From assembly GCA_023412765.1 (NCBI GenBank), contig JAEZBX010000041.1:1-11273 (forward strand): a stretch of DNA of 11,273 nucleotides, in the 5' to 3' direction. The position numbers were made by a program, and so were the translations under genes. Below are positions 1 to 7,106 of this stretch, piece by piece. Numbering within the stretch: the stretch's first letter is position 1; every line of letters starts with the position of its first letter. A model generated the notes under the pieces. It searched no databases. It was not told where the DNA came from and worked only from the letters and a program-made list of their open reading frames with translations. The stretch comes from Bacteroidota bacterium (GTDB lineage: Bacteria > Bacteroidota > Bacteroidia > Cytophagales > Cyclobacteriaceae).

Positions 1-16
1 CTTTAAACCTTAAACT
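1..16. repeat. Heptamer array TTAAACY, edge of window
   Basis: Two full units (TTAAACC at 3-9, TTAAACT at 10-16) plus two bases of a preceding unit. The 16 bases are identical to 4992-5007 inside the larger array at 4959-5014, so this is a second copy of the same family. It may continue to the left of the window. Confidence 0.6.
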
Positions 17-27
17 ATATAAATGAA

Positions 28-58
28 AATCCCCCGAAGTTCTCGACTAAGGGGGATT
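28..58 (-). terminator. Hairpin terminator of the transporter/small-protein unit
   Basis: AATCCCCC (28-35) pairs perfectly with GGGGGATT (51-58). A further AGT/ACT pairing inside leaves a five-base TCTCG loop. Read on the minus strand the stem is followed by ATTTTCATTTATATAG, a T-rich but interrupted tract. It lies about 80 bases after the stop codon of the 65-residue gene, so it fits as the end of that minus-strand transcript. The imperfect T tract leaves room for a non-terminator role. Confidence 0.65.
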
Positions 59-138
59 GTCATGTCTATAGTTGGCTTTAATCTGATCGAAAGATAATAA
101 GAAACGTTTGTCAAAACAACCGATTGCAGAAGAAAAAT

Positions 139-336
139 TTAATTTTTCTGAATTTTTCTTGTTGCCGTATCTGCGGTCACTGAGTCCGGCCGGCTAAATT
201 TTTGCTTTAACCTCTCTTTTAACTGTGACTTTGACCCGGGGAAAGTTGTGCGTCGGCTGATGTCATAGCCCAAGCCTATGAGCAAGAGTATGAAGATTGC
301 AAAGGCAATAAAAAAAATCTTTTTCGATCTCGACAT
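139..336 (-). CDS. Small single-pass membrane protein, 65 aa, coupled to the transporter gene
   Basis: I do not recognise a family. The protein begins with a basic stretch (MSRSKK), followed by one strongly hydrophobic helix at about residues 7-24 (FFIAFAIFILLLIGLGY). A basic, polar tail of about 40 residues rich in K, R, S and T follows. The positive N-terminus suggests the tail faces out of the cytoplasm, but the tail is also basic, so topology is uncertain. The ATG lies 2 bases after the TGA of the transporter gene (TGA-TA-ATG on the minus strand). That spacing is typical of translational coupling and is the main argument that this short reading frame is real. A role with the transporter, for example as a small accessory subunit, is inference only. 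The stop codon lies within an AT-only palindrome (131-149). Confidence 0.65.
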   Translation of the reverse strand: MSRSKKIFFIAFAIFILLLIGLGYDISRRTTFPGSKSQLKERLKQKFSRPDSVTADTATRKIQKN

Positions 337-338
337 TA

Positions 339-3300
339 TCAGATAAACTCCAGAACGTTATCTGCAAGTTTCACATTGTCTGAGACAAGTTCATAGAATT
401 GATCCTTATTTAATTTCAATACCACCACCTGTGACTTTGCCACGATTAAATTACTGTTGATAAATGCAGGTGAAGCAATCATCTCCCCAACAAATTGACC
501 GGCGCCAAAATTTGAAACCAATTTACCCGCCTGATAGAAATCTACTTTGCCGGCGACGATGATATAAAAATTGTTATTCAATTTTTCATCGAGTATGAGC
601 GTGTCCTGATTTTTCAGGTGAATCTCTTCAGCAATATCTGCTAAGAGCGACAATGTTATCCCGGGCACATCTTTAAAAACAGGCTGACGCTGGAAGTACA
701 AAACTTTTTCAAAACGTGTCATCCTTTTCGAATGGATCACCAATGCATCAAGCTCTCGCTTAACCATTTCACCCAACCGTCGTGAATTTTGTTCGTACGT
801 TTCGGGACTGATCTTATACAATGCCAGTGCAGACACCTCGCGCAATAGCCAATCAGGGTTAAAGAGCTGAGCAATCAGGTCCATCTTAAAATCTTTAATA
901 CCAAGAATTCCAATCTGAAATAGCACACAAGCTTTTGTCCAACGGTTCGATTGGGCGAAATCACGGTTGATCATGAACTTCAAAACCAATTGTGAATCCA
1001 GTTTTATTCTTGGATAAAAATCTTCGAGGCGATTCGTTCGTTCAGCAAGAGTAAGATCATCCAGGATCGGTATAACCCGCTTCTTCAATTGTTCTGACAG
1101 GAACACGTCAAGCAGTTCAATAGCATAAGTAATGCCCTCTGCTGTACCACTGTCAATATTTTCTTTTACAAGCTGAATTGACCTCGTATCATATAACATA
1201 GTGAGCAGCATGTAAATGTGCTCTATATCACTTTGTATTTCCCACCTTAACGACGATTTGATCTGCGCAGCAAACCCTTGATCACCCACCTCCTGCAGAG
1301 CACTGAGGTTCCAGCTTATATCAGCGATATCCGATTCGATAGCATATTTGATTCGCGTTATTTGCGAGATACCAGCCTTAAATCCACACTCACCGAGTGA
1401 CAACAAGACTTGAGAAACCACAATCTTGTTTGGATAATCTATTTTGCTCCAAAGTATTTCGCGCGCCTTAGCTCCTCCTATCCGACCGATAACCTGAACA
1501 ATTCTCAGCATCATTTGTGTGCTTTGACCACTGCGATAAAAAGCAGCATCAAGTGCGGTAAGGGTATCTGCACCAATCAACACCAGAGCATTCATCGCAG
1601 GATTGCTGTAAACAGGATTGCTCAGGTTTTCAATGATGGCGTTTATGACTTCCGTATTATATTTTTTCACGGAAGTTTTGATCGCAGCATTGCGCACTTT
1701 CGGCTCTGAGTCGTTCAACAACTCCATCAAAAAGGAAGTACACTCGTCTTTGGATGTATGCAACAGCAACTCCGCCGCGTAGTGCCGCTCATTAATATTC
1801 GTAGATCGGGCAAGCTTCTGGATCCGCGTTTTGGTGATGTCGCCATCATTCTCCAAAATAGATTGGAGATCTAATTTGCTAAGCACGCTTTTGTCAGAAG
1901 GAACTTTTGCAGAGTCCAGGCGGATTACAAACTGATCGGAAACAGAAAGTCCTTTGAGCTCATTGAGCTTTTCCTGTCCATATCCGCGGGCAGCCTCATC
2001 TTCATTCTTCATTAAAATATTGATCCAACCCGGTGCCTGGGCTGCATTGATCTTTTCCAAAAGCTTAAAGGAAAAAATAGCCTTTCTCGGAGAAGGTTGA
2101 CTAAGCATCGATTCCAGACGGCTTGTTATCTGAGCATAACCCTTTTCCAATTTCTCAAGTTCTCCATCCCCGCTCTCCAACTTCATGCGCAATTTGTTTC
2201 GATACCCGTTGTAAAGCTTATTCACCACAAGGAAATACAAGCCGGAAAGTATTACGAGAAAGATCGAAATATGTATCACCTTAAAAAACGGAAAGAATGC
2301 TAGGCCGAAGATTAGTAAACCTGCCAGAAAACGAGCGCTTTCATTGACAAGACCTTCAATCTTGGACTGGATATTAAATCTTAACCTGTTGTCAAGTGGA
2401 ATAAAGAATAACTTGAATACAGGGTTCTCGAGCGAGTCGCGGAGTGTCCAGTTAAACAACCGGCTCAATGAGACGAAGAGGAAAAAGTAAATAAATCCCG
2501 CGGGTGCTATGCTCTTCTCAAATCCGAGAAATGTACCGGTGACGATAGACGCCACAGAAAAAATGACCATTACCAGAGGGAGTATGAAAAGCGAAACGCG
2601 AAGACCGTAGTTGCTTATGATCCTCGGGTTAACAAAAGTTTGCAGGATCAAACTGATACCATAAACAGCACCAATAAAAAATGAGTTAAAGTTTGTCAGA
2701 TCTCTTTCATCAGGGTATTGTTCTTTAACCAACACCTGAAATGAATACTGACTAAGCACGAACATCACCATCGAGACCAGCAAGAATACTGATAACAATA
2801 CGATGTAACGGTCGCCGAAAAGCTTTGTGAGCGTCGTCTCTGATCTGACAGTTTCACCAAACTCCCGCGGGTCATTTTTGGATAATGCAAAAGATGAAGC
2901 AATGGAAAAAAGAAGAACGCATACAACGGCCATGCTAATCGCGCACACCAGAAGGTAATTCGAGGTGTCCTGTATAAATTCAGATGTAAATGGAATAACA
3001 ATCAGCGTGGCCAGTATCGAGGCGATCAGCTGGCCGGTATCAATCCATCCAATAATTCTTTTTGATTGTCGAAAGTTGAAAAGTCTACCGAAGATCCCCC
3101 AAAAGCTGAGCAGCAATACTGCCGTGATCGGGCCAATCATACAATATAGTGCGAAGATAAACTCGTCGTGGTAAACGGTGCTACCATAATGAATAAGCCA
3201 GTATTCTCCCAGAGTGAAAAGAAATACGAGCACGACAGAACCTAGCGCAAGGCTTGTAAACTTCAACCAGTTTTGAAACATGGAAAAAAGCGCTGTCGAA

Positions 3301-3494
3301 AGGATACCTAATGCTCCTGCAACCAGGAAGGCTTCGTCCAAACGATCACCCATCCGGTTAAGGAACAGAGAGTCTGCAGTTACCTGGTAGGTAGCGAGGA
3401 ACACTCCCATGAAGAAACCTGTGCAGAGCATGAGAATGATCTGCTTCTGCTCCTGACTCTGAATTTGAAATGCCCCAAAAAATCGTTTCAGCAT
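339..3494 (-). CDS. NTT/MFS-like transporter fused to HEAT repeats and a degenerate cyclic-nucleotide-binding domain
   Basis: The 1051-residue protein has three parts. Residues 1-430 hold about 12 membrane helices (roughly 19-37, 55-72, 78-98, 112-135, 155-170, 179-203, 230-250, 271-288, 300-322, 330-346, 385-403, 407-424). Segments such as QSKRIIGWIDTGQ (143-155) and FIPLDNRLRFNIQSKIEG (364-381) resemble the ATP/ADP-translocase (NTT/Tlc) branch of major-facilitator proteins. Residues about 450-900 are helical, with HEAT-type repeats clearest at 567-705. Residues about 935-1051 match a cyclic-nucleotide-binding fold, with the GE turn at 1003-1004. No arginine follows residue 1000, so the usual phosphate-binding Arg is missing and cNMP binding is doubtful. 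NTT-type transporters with HEAT or CNB extensions occur in free-living bacteria, and their substrate is unknown here. The gene follows the ompH-like gene but is separated from it by a terminator, and it is tightly followed by the 65-residue gene. Confidence 0.85.
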   Translation of the reverse strand: MLKRFFGAFQIQSQEQKQIILMLCTGFFMGVFLATYQVTADSLFLNRMGDRLDEAFLVAGALGILSTALFSMFQNWLKFTSLALGSVVLVFLFTLGEYWLIHYGSTVYHDEFIFALYCMIGPITAVLLLSFWGIFGRLFNFRQSKRIIGWIDTGQLIASILATLIVIPFTSEFIQDTSNYLLVCAISMAVVCVLLFSIASSFALSKNDPREFGETVRSETTLTKLFGDRYIVLLSVFLLVSMVMFVLSQYSFQVLVKEQYPDERDLTNFNSFFIGAVYGISLILQTFVNPRIISNYGLRVSLFILPLVMVIFSVASIVTGTFLGFEKSIAPAGFIYFFLFVSLSRLFNWTLRDSLENPVFKLFFIPLDNRLRFNIQSKIEGLVNESARFLAGLLIFGLAFFPFFKVIHISIFLVILSGLYFLVVNKLYNGYRNKLRMKLESGDGELEKLEKGYAQITSRLESMLSQPSPRKAIFSFKLLEKINAAQAPGWINILMKNEDEAARGYGQEKLNELKGLSVSDQFVIRLDSAKVPSDKSVLSKLDLQSILENDGDITKTRIQKLARSTNINERHYAAELLLHTSKDECTSFLMELLNDSEPKVRNAAIKTSVKKYNTEVINAIIENLSNPVYSNPAMNALVLIGADTLTALDAAFYRSGQSTQMMLRIVQVIGRIGGAKAREILWSKIDYPNKIVVSQVLLSLGECGFKAGISQITRIKYAIESDIADISWNLSALQEVGDQGFAAQIKSSLRWEIQSDIEHIYMLLTMLYDTRSIQLVKENIDSGTAEGITYAIELLDVFLSEQLKKRVIPILDDLTLAERTNRLEDFYPRIKLDSQLVLKFMINRDFAQSNRWTKACVLFQIGILGIKDFKMDLIAQLFNPDWLLREVSALALYKISPETYEQNSRRLGEMVKRELDALVIHSKRMTRFEKVLYFQRQPVFKDVPGITLSLLADIAEEIHLKNQDTLILDEKLNNNFYIIVAGKVDFYQAGKLVSNFGAGQFVGEMIASPAFINSNLIVAKSQVVVLKLNKDQFYELVSDNVKLADNVLEFI

Positions 3495-3504
3495 AAGGCA
3501 AAAT

Positions 3505-3512
3505 CAAATTTA
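3505..3512 (-). promoter_or_regulatory. Possible -7 promoter box for the transporter gene
   Basis: The minus strand reads TAAATTTG, an exact match to the Bacteroidota housekeeping -7 consensus TAnnTTTG. It ends 10 bases before the transporter ATG, so any transcript would have a leader of only about 5-7 bases. No clear TTG-type -33 box lies 17-23 bases upstream, because that stretch is the terminator stem of the preceding gene. The position just after a terminator makes biological sense, but the region is AT-rich and the match could be chance. Confidence 0.3.
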
Positions 3513-3516
3513 AAAT

Positions 3517-3545
3517 AAAAAAACCGGCCAGAAGACCGGTTTTTT
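3517..3545 (-). terminator. Rho-independent terminator after the ompH-like gene
   Basis: A-run plus ACCGG (3517-3527) faces CCGGT plus T-run (3536-3545), giving a stem of about 10 bp if the A/T pairs are counted and an eight-base loop. On the minus strand the stem runs into a T tract (TTTTTTTATTTT), the classic intrinsic terminator. It sits 20 bases after the TAG of the ompH-like gene and 23 bases before the transporter ATG, so it separates the two genes into different transcripts. The symmetrical A/T flanks mean it could also work on the plus strand, but no plus-strand gene reads into it. Confidence 0.85.
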
Positions 3546-3564
3546 AACGATAATGGTACACCAT

Positions 3565-4209
3565 CTACTTTTTCGTCGAGGTGGTATCTTTCTTGGCTGC
3601 CGCGTTCGTTCCACCTGACTTCTCCTGCTGATACTCGGCGTTCAGCCCGTTAATAACATCCTGGGATACATCCAACGCATCGCCAGCGTATAATACATCG
3701 CTGGAGACATCAAATTTCAGTACAAAATGCAAGTCCTTTTCGGCAGCAAATTTCTTGAGATACGCTGTTACCCGATCGTACAACTCTTTGTTCAGCTTTG
3801 CTTCCTCCTCCATAAGTTGCTGACTGATGGTTTGCTGATACATTTGTAAGTTTTGCTGTTTTTTCCCGAGGTCCTCCTCCACAGCCTTAACCTGACCGAG
3901 TGTCATATTGGTAACATTCCTCTGATAGGCGGTGATTTCGTTTTGCAACCCCTGGGCACGGTTTCGATATTCCTGCTCAATCTTTTTGGTCTTTGCCTCC
4001 AACTGAACGCGGTTTGCTTTCAGATACTCATAATGCTGCAGGACGGAATCGGAATTGATGTATGCAACCCTGAGTTCACTCGGGATTACCGCACCTGTGG
4101 ATGTCTCCACTGCAGGGCCAGCTGTTTTCTTCCCCGAAAAATGTAAATAAAACAATACACCGACCGCTACCAGCAGCACAGCGTTCAAAATAAGCGACAA
4201 ATTCTTCAT
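3565..4209 (-). CDS. OmpH/Skp-like periplasmic coiled-coil protein with N-terminal anchor
   Basis: The 214-residue protein begins with a hydrophobic segment (residues about 4-25) that lacks an obvious cleavage site and probably anchors it in the inner membrane. A Ser/Thr/Ala-rich linker leads to LRVAYINSDSVLQHYEYLK (46-64), the conserved start of the OmpH family. A long Gln/Glu/Lys-rich coiled coil follows (about 65-145), then the family's compact C-terminal part (KKFAAEKDLHFVLKF... LYAGDALDVSQDVINGLN) and a Lys/Thr/Ser-rich tail. Skp of E. coli is a trimeric periplasmic chaperone that holds unfolded outer-membrane proteins in its coiled-coil tentacles. The present protein is longer and membrane-attached, as is common in Bacteroidota, so the chaperone role is likely but inferred. 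It ends at a strong terminator. No clear promoter or ribosome-binding site was found upstream. Confidence 0.85.
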   Translation of the reverse strand: MKNLSLILNAVLLVAVGVLFYLHFSGKKTAGPAVETSTGAVIPSELRVAYINSDSVLQHYEYLKANRVQLEAKTKKIEQEYRNRAQGLQNEITAYQRNVTNMTLGQVKAVEEDLGKKQQNLQMYQQTISQQLMEEEAKLNKELYDRVTAYLKKFAAEKDLHFVLKFDVSSDVLYAGDALDVSQDVINGLNAEYQQEKSGGTNAAAKKDTTSTKK

Positions 4210-4293
4210 TAAATGTTATGGTTAACAGGGCGCAAATATGGCTAGAATTTAAGAATTGATTGTCACCCGTTCAAGAAAAACTGACCTGAAGAA

Positions 4294-4854
4294 TCAAGCT
4301 TCCTGGTCCTGCGTCTGGAATGAATACAACGTGTCATCAAGCTTTAGGGTGTCTTCGTTGAAATCCTTGATGAACTTTTCGATTATTTTGGGCGTGATTT
4401 TATCAACATGTAATCCGACATCCAGGCTGATCCCAAAGTCGGTGTTCACATCGAGGTCGACGTGTTCTTTTACCTTAACTGATTCTTCCTCCTCCAGCGA
4501 CATGATCACTTCGGCCATATATAAGCCGATCTCTTCCTGAAGCGGATCCAGTGCTGCAAGATTTCCATTTTCATCCTCTTCGTAAGTGATCTTTCTGAAC
4601 TCGGGAAAATGCTTCGCAGCCTGGTGTTCAGCAATCTCGTACAACTCACTCTCGTGATGCAACCTTAGCGTATAGATTGCTGTATCATAAATTACATCGC
4701 GTCCCTCAAATTTCCCTATAAAATAAAAGTGAGCATACTCGTCGTTGCTTTCCTCATCATCGTCCATGACGTAGTCAAGGCCAAGCGATTTCATCTTGAG
4801 CGCATATTCCCTGATCACTTCAGGATCGAATCCTTTGTTATCTTCTAGAGGCAT
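4294..4854 (-). CDS. Acidic cytoplasmic hypothetical protein, 186 aa
   Basis: I do not recognise a named family. The protein has no signal peptide or membrane segment and is strongly acidic, with Asp/Glu clusters at about 31-39 (DDDEESNDE), 92-96 and 121-124. The sequence alternates predicted strands and helices. HFYFIGKFEGRDVIYDTAIYTLRL (42-65) looks like a beta hairpin, HHESELYEIAEHQAAKHF (66-83) a helix, and LQEEIGLYMAEVIMSLEEEE (105-124) another. The C-terminus has a regular amphipathic helix followed by a short polar tail. The start is the first in-frame ATG, 50 bases from a heptamer array. There is no convincing ribosome-binding site. It lies 84 bases upstream of the ompH-like gene on the same strand, with no terminator seen between, so co-transcription is possible. 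It reads like a real, codon-consistent gene, but the function is unknown. Confidence 0.75.
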   Translation of the reverse strand: MPLEDNKGFDPEVIREYALKMKSLGLDYVMDDDEESNDEYAHFYFIGKFEGRDVIYDTAIYTLRLHHESELYEIAEHQAAKHFPEFRKITYEEDENGNLAALDPLQEEIGLYMAEVIMSLEEEESVKVKEHVDLDVNTDFGISLDVGLHVDKITPKIIEKFIKDFNEDTLKLDDTLYSFQTQDQEA

Positions 4855-4903
4855 ATTGAGGGGTCTGCTGTCTAAGTCTTTTTAAGTTAACAAAAAAACC
4901 TAG

Positions 4904-4944
4904 GATTAGTTATTTGTTATTAGTTATTAGTTAATAGTTAATAG
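4904..4944. repeat. Heptamer array, TAGTTAA family (about 6 copies)
   Basis: Plus-strand units are GATTAGT, TATTTGT, TATTAGT, TATTAGT, TAATAGT and TAATAG, each exactly 7 bases with no spacers. The last units (AGTTAATAGTTAATAG) are shared with 10234-10249 near secG. It lies upstream of the acidic hypothetical gene and directly precedes the second array at 4959-5014, separated only by CGGGCGTACTAACT. Confidence 0.85.
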
Positions 4945-4958
4945 CGGGCGTACTAACT

Positions 4959-5014
4959 TCAAACCTCAAACCTCAAACCTTAAACCTTAAACTTTAAACC
5001 TTAAACTTTAAACT
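4959..5014. repeat. Heptamer array, TTAAACC family (8 exact-length copies)
   Basis: Eight units fill exactly 56 bases: TCAAACC three times, TTAAACC, TTAAACT, TTAAACC, TTAAACT, TTAAACT. Neighbouring units share the same variant (TC first, then TT), which suggests local duplication. The array ends 6 bases before the stop codon of the carbonic-anhydrase-like gene (TAG read on the minus strand at 5023-5021). A partial copy lies at 1-16. Confidence 0.9.
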
Positions 5015-5020
5015 ATTTAA

Positions 5021-5533
5021 CTATTCTCGAAACCAGTTCGCATACATGGGATAGTTTCGTGCAGTCCGCTCGATAACTTCTATCATTTCTGGCGAGACGT
5101 CCTTCATTCTTTTCGCCGGCATACCGGCGTACATGCTTCCAGGTTCTACGATTGTTCCGGGGAGTACAATTGCACCCGCGGCTATCACCGACTTAGTTCC
5201 GATCACAGCACCATCCATGATGATTGCGCCCATCCCTATTAGCACGTTGTCCTCAACTTTGCATCCATGCACGACGGCGTTGTGAGCAATGGATACATTG
5301 CTTCCGATAACAGTGTTTGCCTTTTGATAGGTACCATGTATTACTGCGCCATCCTGGATGTTGGTATTATCCCCGATCAGTATAGAATGCACGTCTCCTC
5401 GCACGACCGCATTGAACCATACCGTGCAATTGTCACCCATTTGCACTTCACCGACTACCGTTGCATTGTCCGCCAGGAAACAATTGTTGCCAAACTTAGG
5501 CGTAAATCCTCTTACTGATTTTATGAGTGCCAT
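5021..5533 (-). CDS. Gamma-carbonic-anhydrase-family left-handed beta-helix protein
   Basis: The 170-residue protein has the length and hexapeptide pattern ([LIV]-G-x4) of the YrdA/PaaY/CaiE group of gamma-carbonic-anhydrase-like proteins. The repeats run from about 22 to 137 (for example VVGEVQMGDNCTVW, SILIGDNTNIQDGAVIHG, VLIGMGAIIMDGAVIG), followed by a C-terminal helix. The metal site looks complete: His66, His84 and His89 are spaced as zinc ligands, and Arg45-Gly-Asp47 and Gln60-Asp61 match the conserved active-site network. Such proteins form trimers with the metal at subunit interfaces. Carbonic anhydrase activity is not certain, since many members of this branch show weak or no activity. 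A purine-rich AAGGGGAAAG lies 7 bases before the ATG as a likely ribosome-binding site. The gene is divergent from miaB, with 96 bases between the two start codons. Confidence 0.9.
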   Translation of the reverse strand: MALIKSVRGFTPKFGNNCFLADNATVVGEVQMGDNCTVWFNAVVRGDVHSILIGDNTNIQDGAVIHGTYQKANTVIGSNVSIAHNAVVHGCKVEDNVLIGMGAIIMDGAVIGTKSVIAAGAIVLPGTIVEPGSMYAGMPAKRMKDVSPEMIEVIERTARNYPMYANWFRE

Positions 5534-5601
5534 ATATACTTTCCCCTTTCAATAATGATTTTTTAATCAACTGACAAGATGTCATTTGAGACTAAAGTTA
5601 T

Positions 5602-5609
5602 TACTTTTG
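5602..5609 (+). promoter_or_regulatory. -7 promoter box for the miaB–secG operon
   Basis: TACTTTTG matches the Bacteroidota housekeeping -7 consensus TAnnTTTG exactly. It would start transcription near 5614-5617, about 15 bases before the ATG at 5630. A TTTG at 5585-5588 could be a -33 box, but the 13-base spacing is shorter than the usual 17-23, so the upstream element is uncertain. The box lies inside the reading frame that extends upstream from 5630, which argues against an earlier miaB start at 5579. Confidence 0.55.
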
Positions 5610-5629
5610 CGTCTTGGAATTTTGAAGAC

Positions 5630-7084
5630 ATGGAGAATTTGATCAAAGAACTGGATATCCTGAAAGAAGAGAAAGAATCATGTGATGTAGCGAGGATATC
5701 GGTGGATACTTTCTCGGGCCGTCCTCGAAAGCTTTACATCGAAAGCTACGGATGTCAAATGAACTTTTCTGACAGTGAAATCGTGGCGTCGATCCTTCAA
5801 AACGAAGGGTTTGATACTACATCAAATGTTGAGGTTGCTGACGTTATTCTTCTGAATACCTGTTCAATACGGGATAAAGCAGAGCAAACTGTTCGAAACC
5901 GCCTTCTCCACCTGAACGGTCTTAAAAAGAATAATCCCGATCTGCTGGTTGGAGTCCTCGGGTGTATGGCGGAGCGATTGAAATCGAAGCTGCTAGAGGA
6001 GGAAAAGATAGTTGACCTGGTGGCTGGCCCGGATGCATACCGCGACCTGCCAACCCTCATCGCCAAAGTTGATGACGGGCAAAAAGCGGTAAATACCTTT
6101 CTCTCCAGGGAGGAGACTTATGCTGACATCAGCCCCGTCCGACTGAATTCGAATGGCGTGACCGCATTTATCTCGATCATGAGAGGATGCGACAACATGT
6201 GCACTTTTTGTGTCGTACCCTTTACGCGCGGGCGTGAACGTAGCCGTGATCCTCATTCCATTGTAAAAGAAGCGAGAGATTTATTTGAGAGAGGTTATAG
6301 AGAGGTGACCTTGCTGGGGCAGAATGTAGACTCTTACAAATGGTCGGAAGCCGAAAATAATAAAGCCTGGATTGAAAAGAAGAACGCGTCGAACATTGTA
6401 AACTTTGCCGACCTGCTGGATATGGTTGCTCAGGTTTCCCCTTTGCTTCGCATCCGTTTTTCGACGTCCCATCCCAAAGACATCACCGACGACGTGCTGC
6501 ATACAATGGCGCGTCATAGCAACATCTGCAAATCAATCCACCTGCCAGTCCAAAGCGGCAATAGCCGTATCCTGGATCTGATGAACCGAGGATATTCCCG
6601 GGAATGGTATCTCAATAAAGTTCAGAGAATCAGGGAGATATTAGGTGATGATTGCAGCATCTCATCAGATATGATTACCGGGTTTTGCACCGAAACTGAG
6701 GAGGAACATCAGGATACACTCACCCTGATGGATGCAGTGCAATATGATTTTGCATACATGTTTTACTATTCGGAAAGGCCGGGCACGCTCGCTGCCAAGA
6801 AATGGAAAGACGACATCTCGTTGGATGTGAAAAAGAGGCGGCTGGAGGAGATCATTAATAAACAACGTGAACACTCGCTCGCAGGCAACAGACAGAGTGT
6901 CGGCAAGGTATATCAGGTTTTGATCGAAGGATACTCCAAGAGATCTGAAAACTTTTTGCAGGGAAGAAACAGCCAGAACAAAGTCATTGTTTTTCCGAAA
7001 GGCATCCATCGGAAAGGCGAGTATGTCAATGTGCTGGTGGAAGAGTGCACAGGGGGAACATTAATTGGACGAGTTGTTGGATAA
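5630..7084 (+). CDS. miaB: tRNA-2-methylthio-N6-isopentenyladenosine-37 synthase (MiaB)
   Basis: MiaB is a radical-SAM enzyme that adds a methylthio group to N6-isopentenyladenosine at position 37 of tRNAs reading codons that begin with U. The 484-residue protein contains all expected parts. The N-terminal UPF0004/MTTase domain carries Cys42 (YGCQMN), Cys78 (NTCSIR) and Cys112 (GCMAER), which bind the auxiliary 4Fe-4S cluster. The radical-SAM motif CDNMCTFC gives Cys187, Cys191 and Cys194. A C-terminal TRAM domain of about 60 residues (from about 422) binds tRNA. The start at 5630 (MENLIKELD) is preferred over the ATG at 5579 because a -7 promoter box lies between them and because MiaB proteins of this phylum usually begin close to this point. 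It is the first gene of a five-gene operon, and the next gene starts 22 bases after its stop. Confidence 0.97.
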   Translation: MENLIKELDILKEEKESCDVARISVDTFSGRPRKLYIESYGCQMNFSDSEIVASILQNEGFDTTSNVEVADVILLNTCSIRDKAEQTVRNRLLHLNGLKKNNPDLLVGVLGCMAERLKSKLLEEEKIVDLVAGPDAYRDLPTLIAKVDDGQKAVNTFLSREETYADISPVRLNSNGVTAFISIMRGCDNMCTFCVVPFTRGRERSRDPHSIVKEARDLFERGYREVTLLGQNVDSYKWSEAENNKAWIEKKNASNIVNFADLLDMVAQVSPLLRIRFSTSHPKDITDDVLHTMARHSNICKSIHLPVQSGNSRILDLMNRGYSREWYLNKVQRIREILGDDCSISSDMITGFCTETEEEHQDTLTLMDAVQYDFAYMFYYSERPGTLAAKKWKDDISLDVKKRRLEEIINKQREHSLAGNRQSVGKVYQVLIEGYSKRSENFLQGRNSQNKVIVFPKGIHRKGEYVNVLVEECTGGTLIGRVVG

Positions 7085-7106
7085 AAGAACTATAGCAGGC
7101 ATTAAC

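Noticed and set aside
1410..1709. Plus-strand reading frame of 99 codons, and similar frames opposite or overlapping the other genes
   Set aside because: These lie wholly within well-supported genes in another frame and show no domain, start-site or protein-like composition.
4233..4240. CATATTTG (minus strand reading) as a -7 box for the ompH-like gene
   Set aside because: The first base of TAnnTTTG does not match, and the nearest TTG upstream is about 30 bases away.
4270..4290. Hairpin TTCAAG/CTGAA after the acidic hypothetical gene
   Set aside because: The arms do not pair fully and there is no T tract on the minus strand at the right place.
4904..5014. Possible CRISPR array, because of many short repeats in a row
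   Set aside because: The units are 7 bases long and directly adjacent, with no unique spacers, and no cas genes are nearby.
7065..7106. TTG at 7065 as the start of the sigma-54 activator
   Set aside because: It lies inside miaB and adds 14 residues without family character; the ATG at 7107 leads straight into the AAA+ domain.
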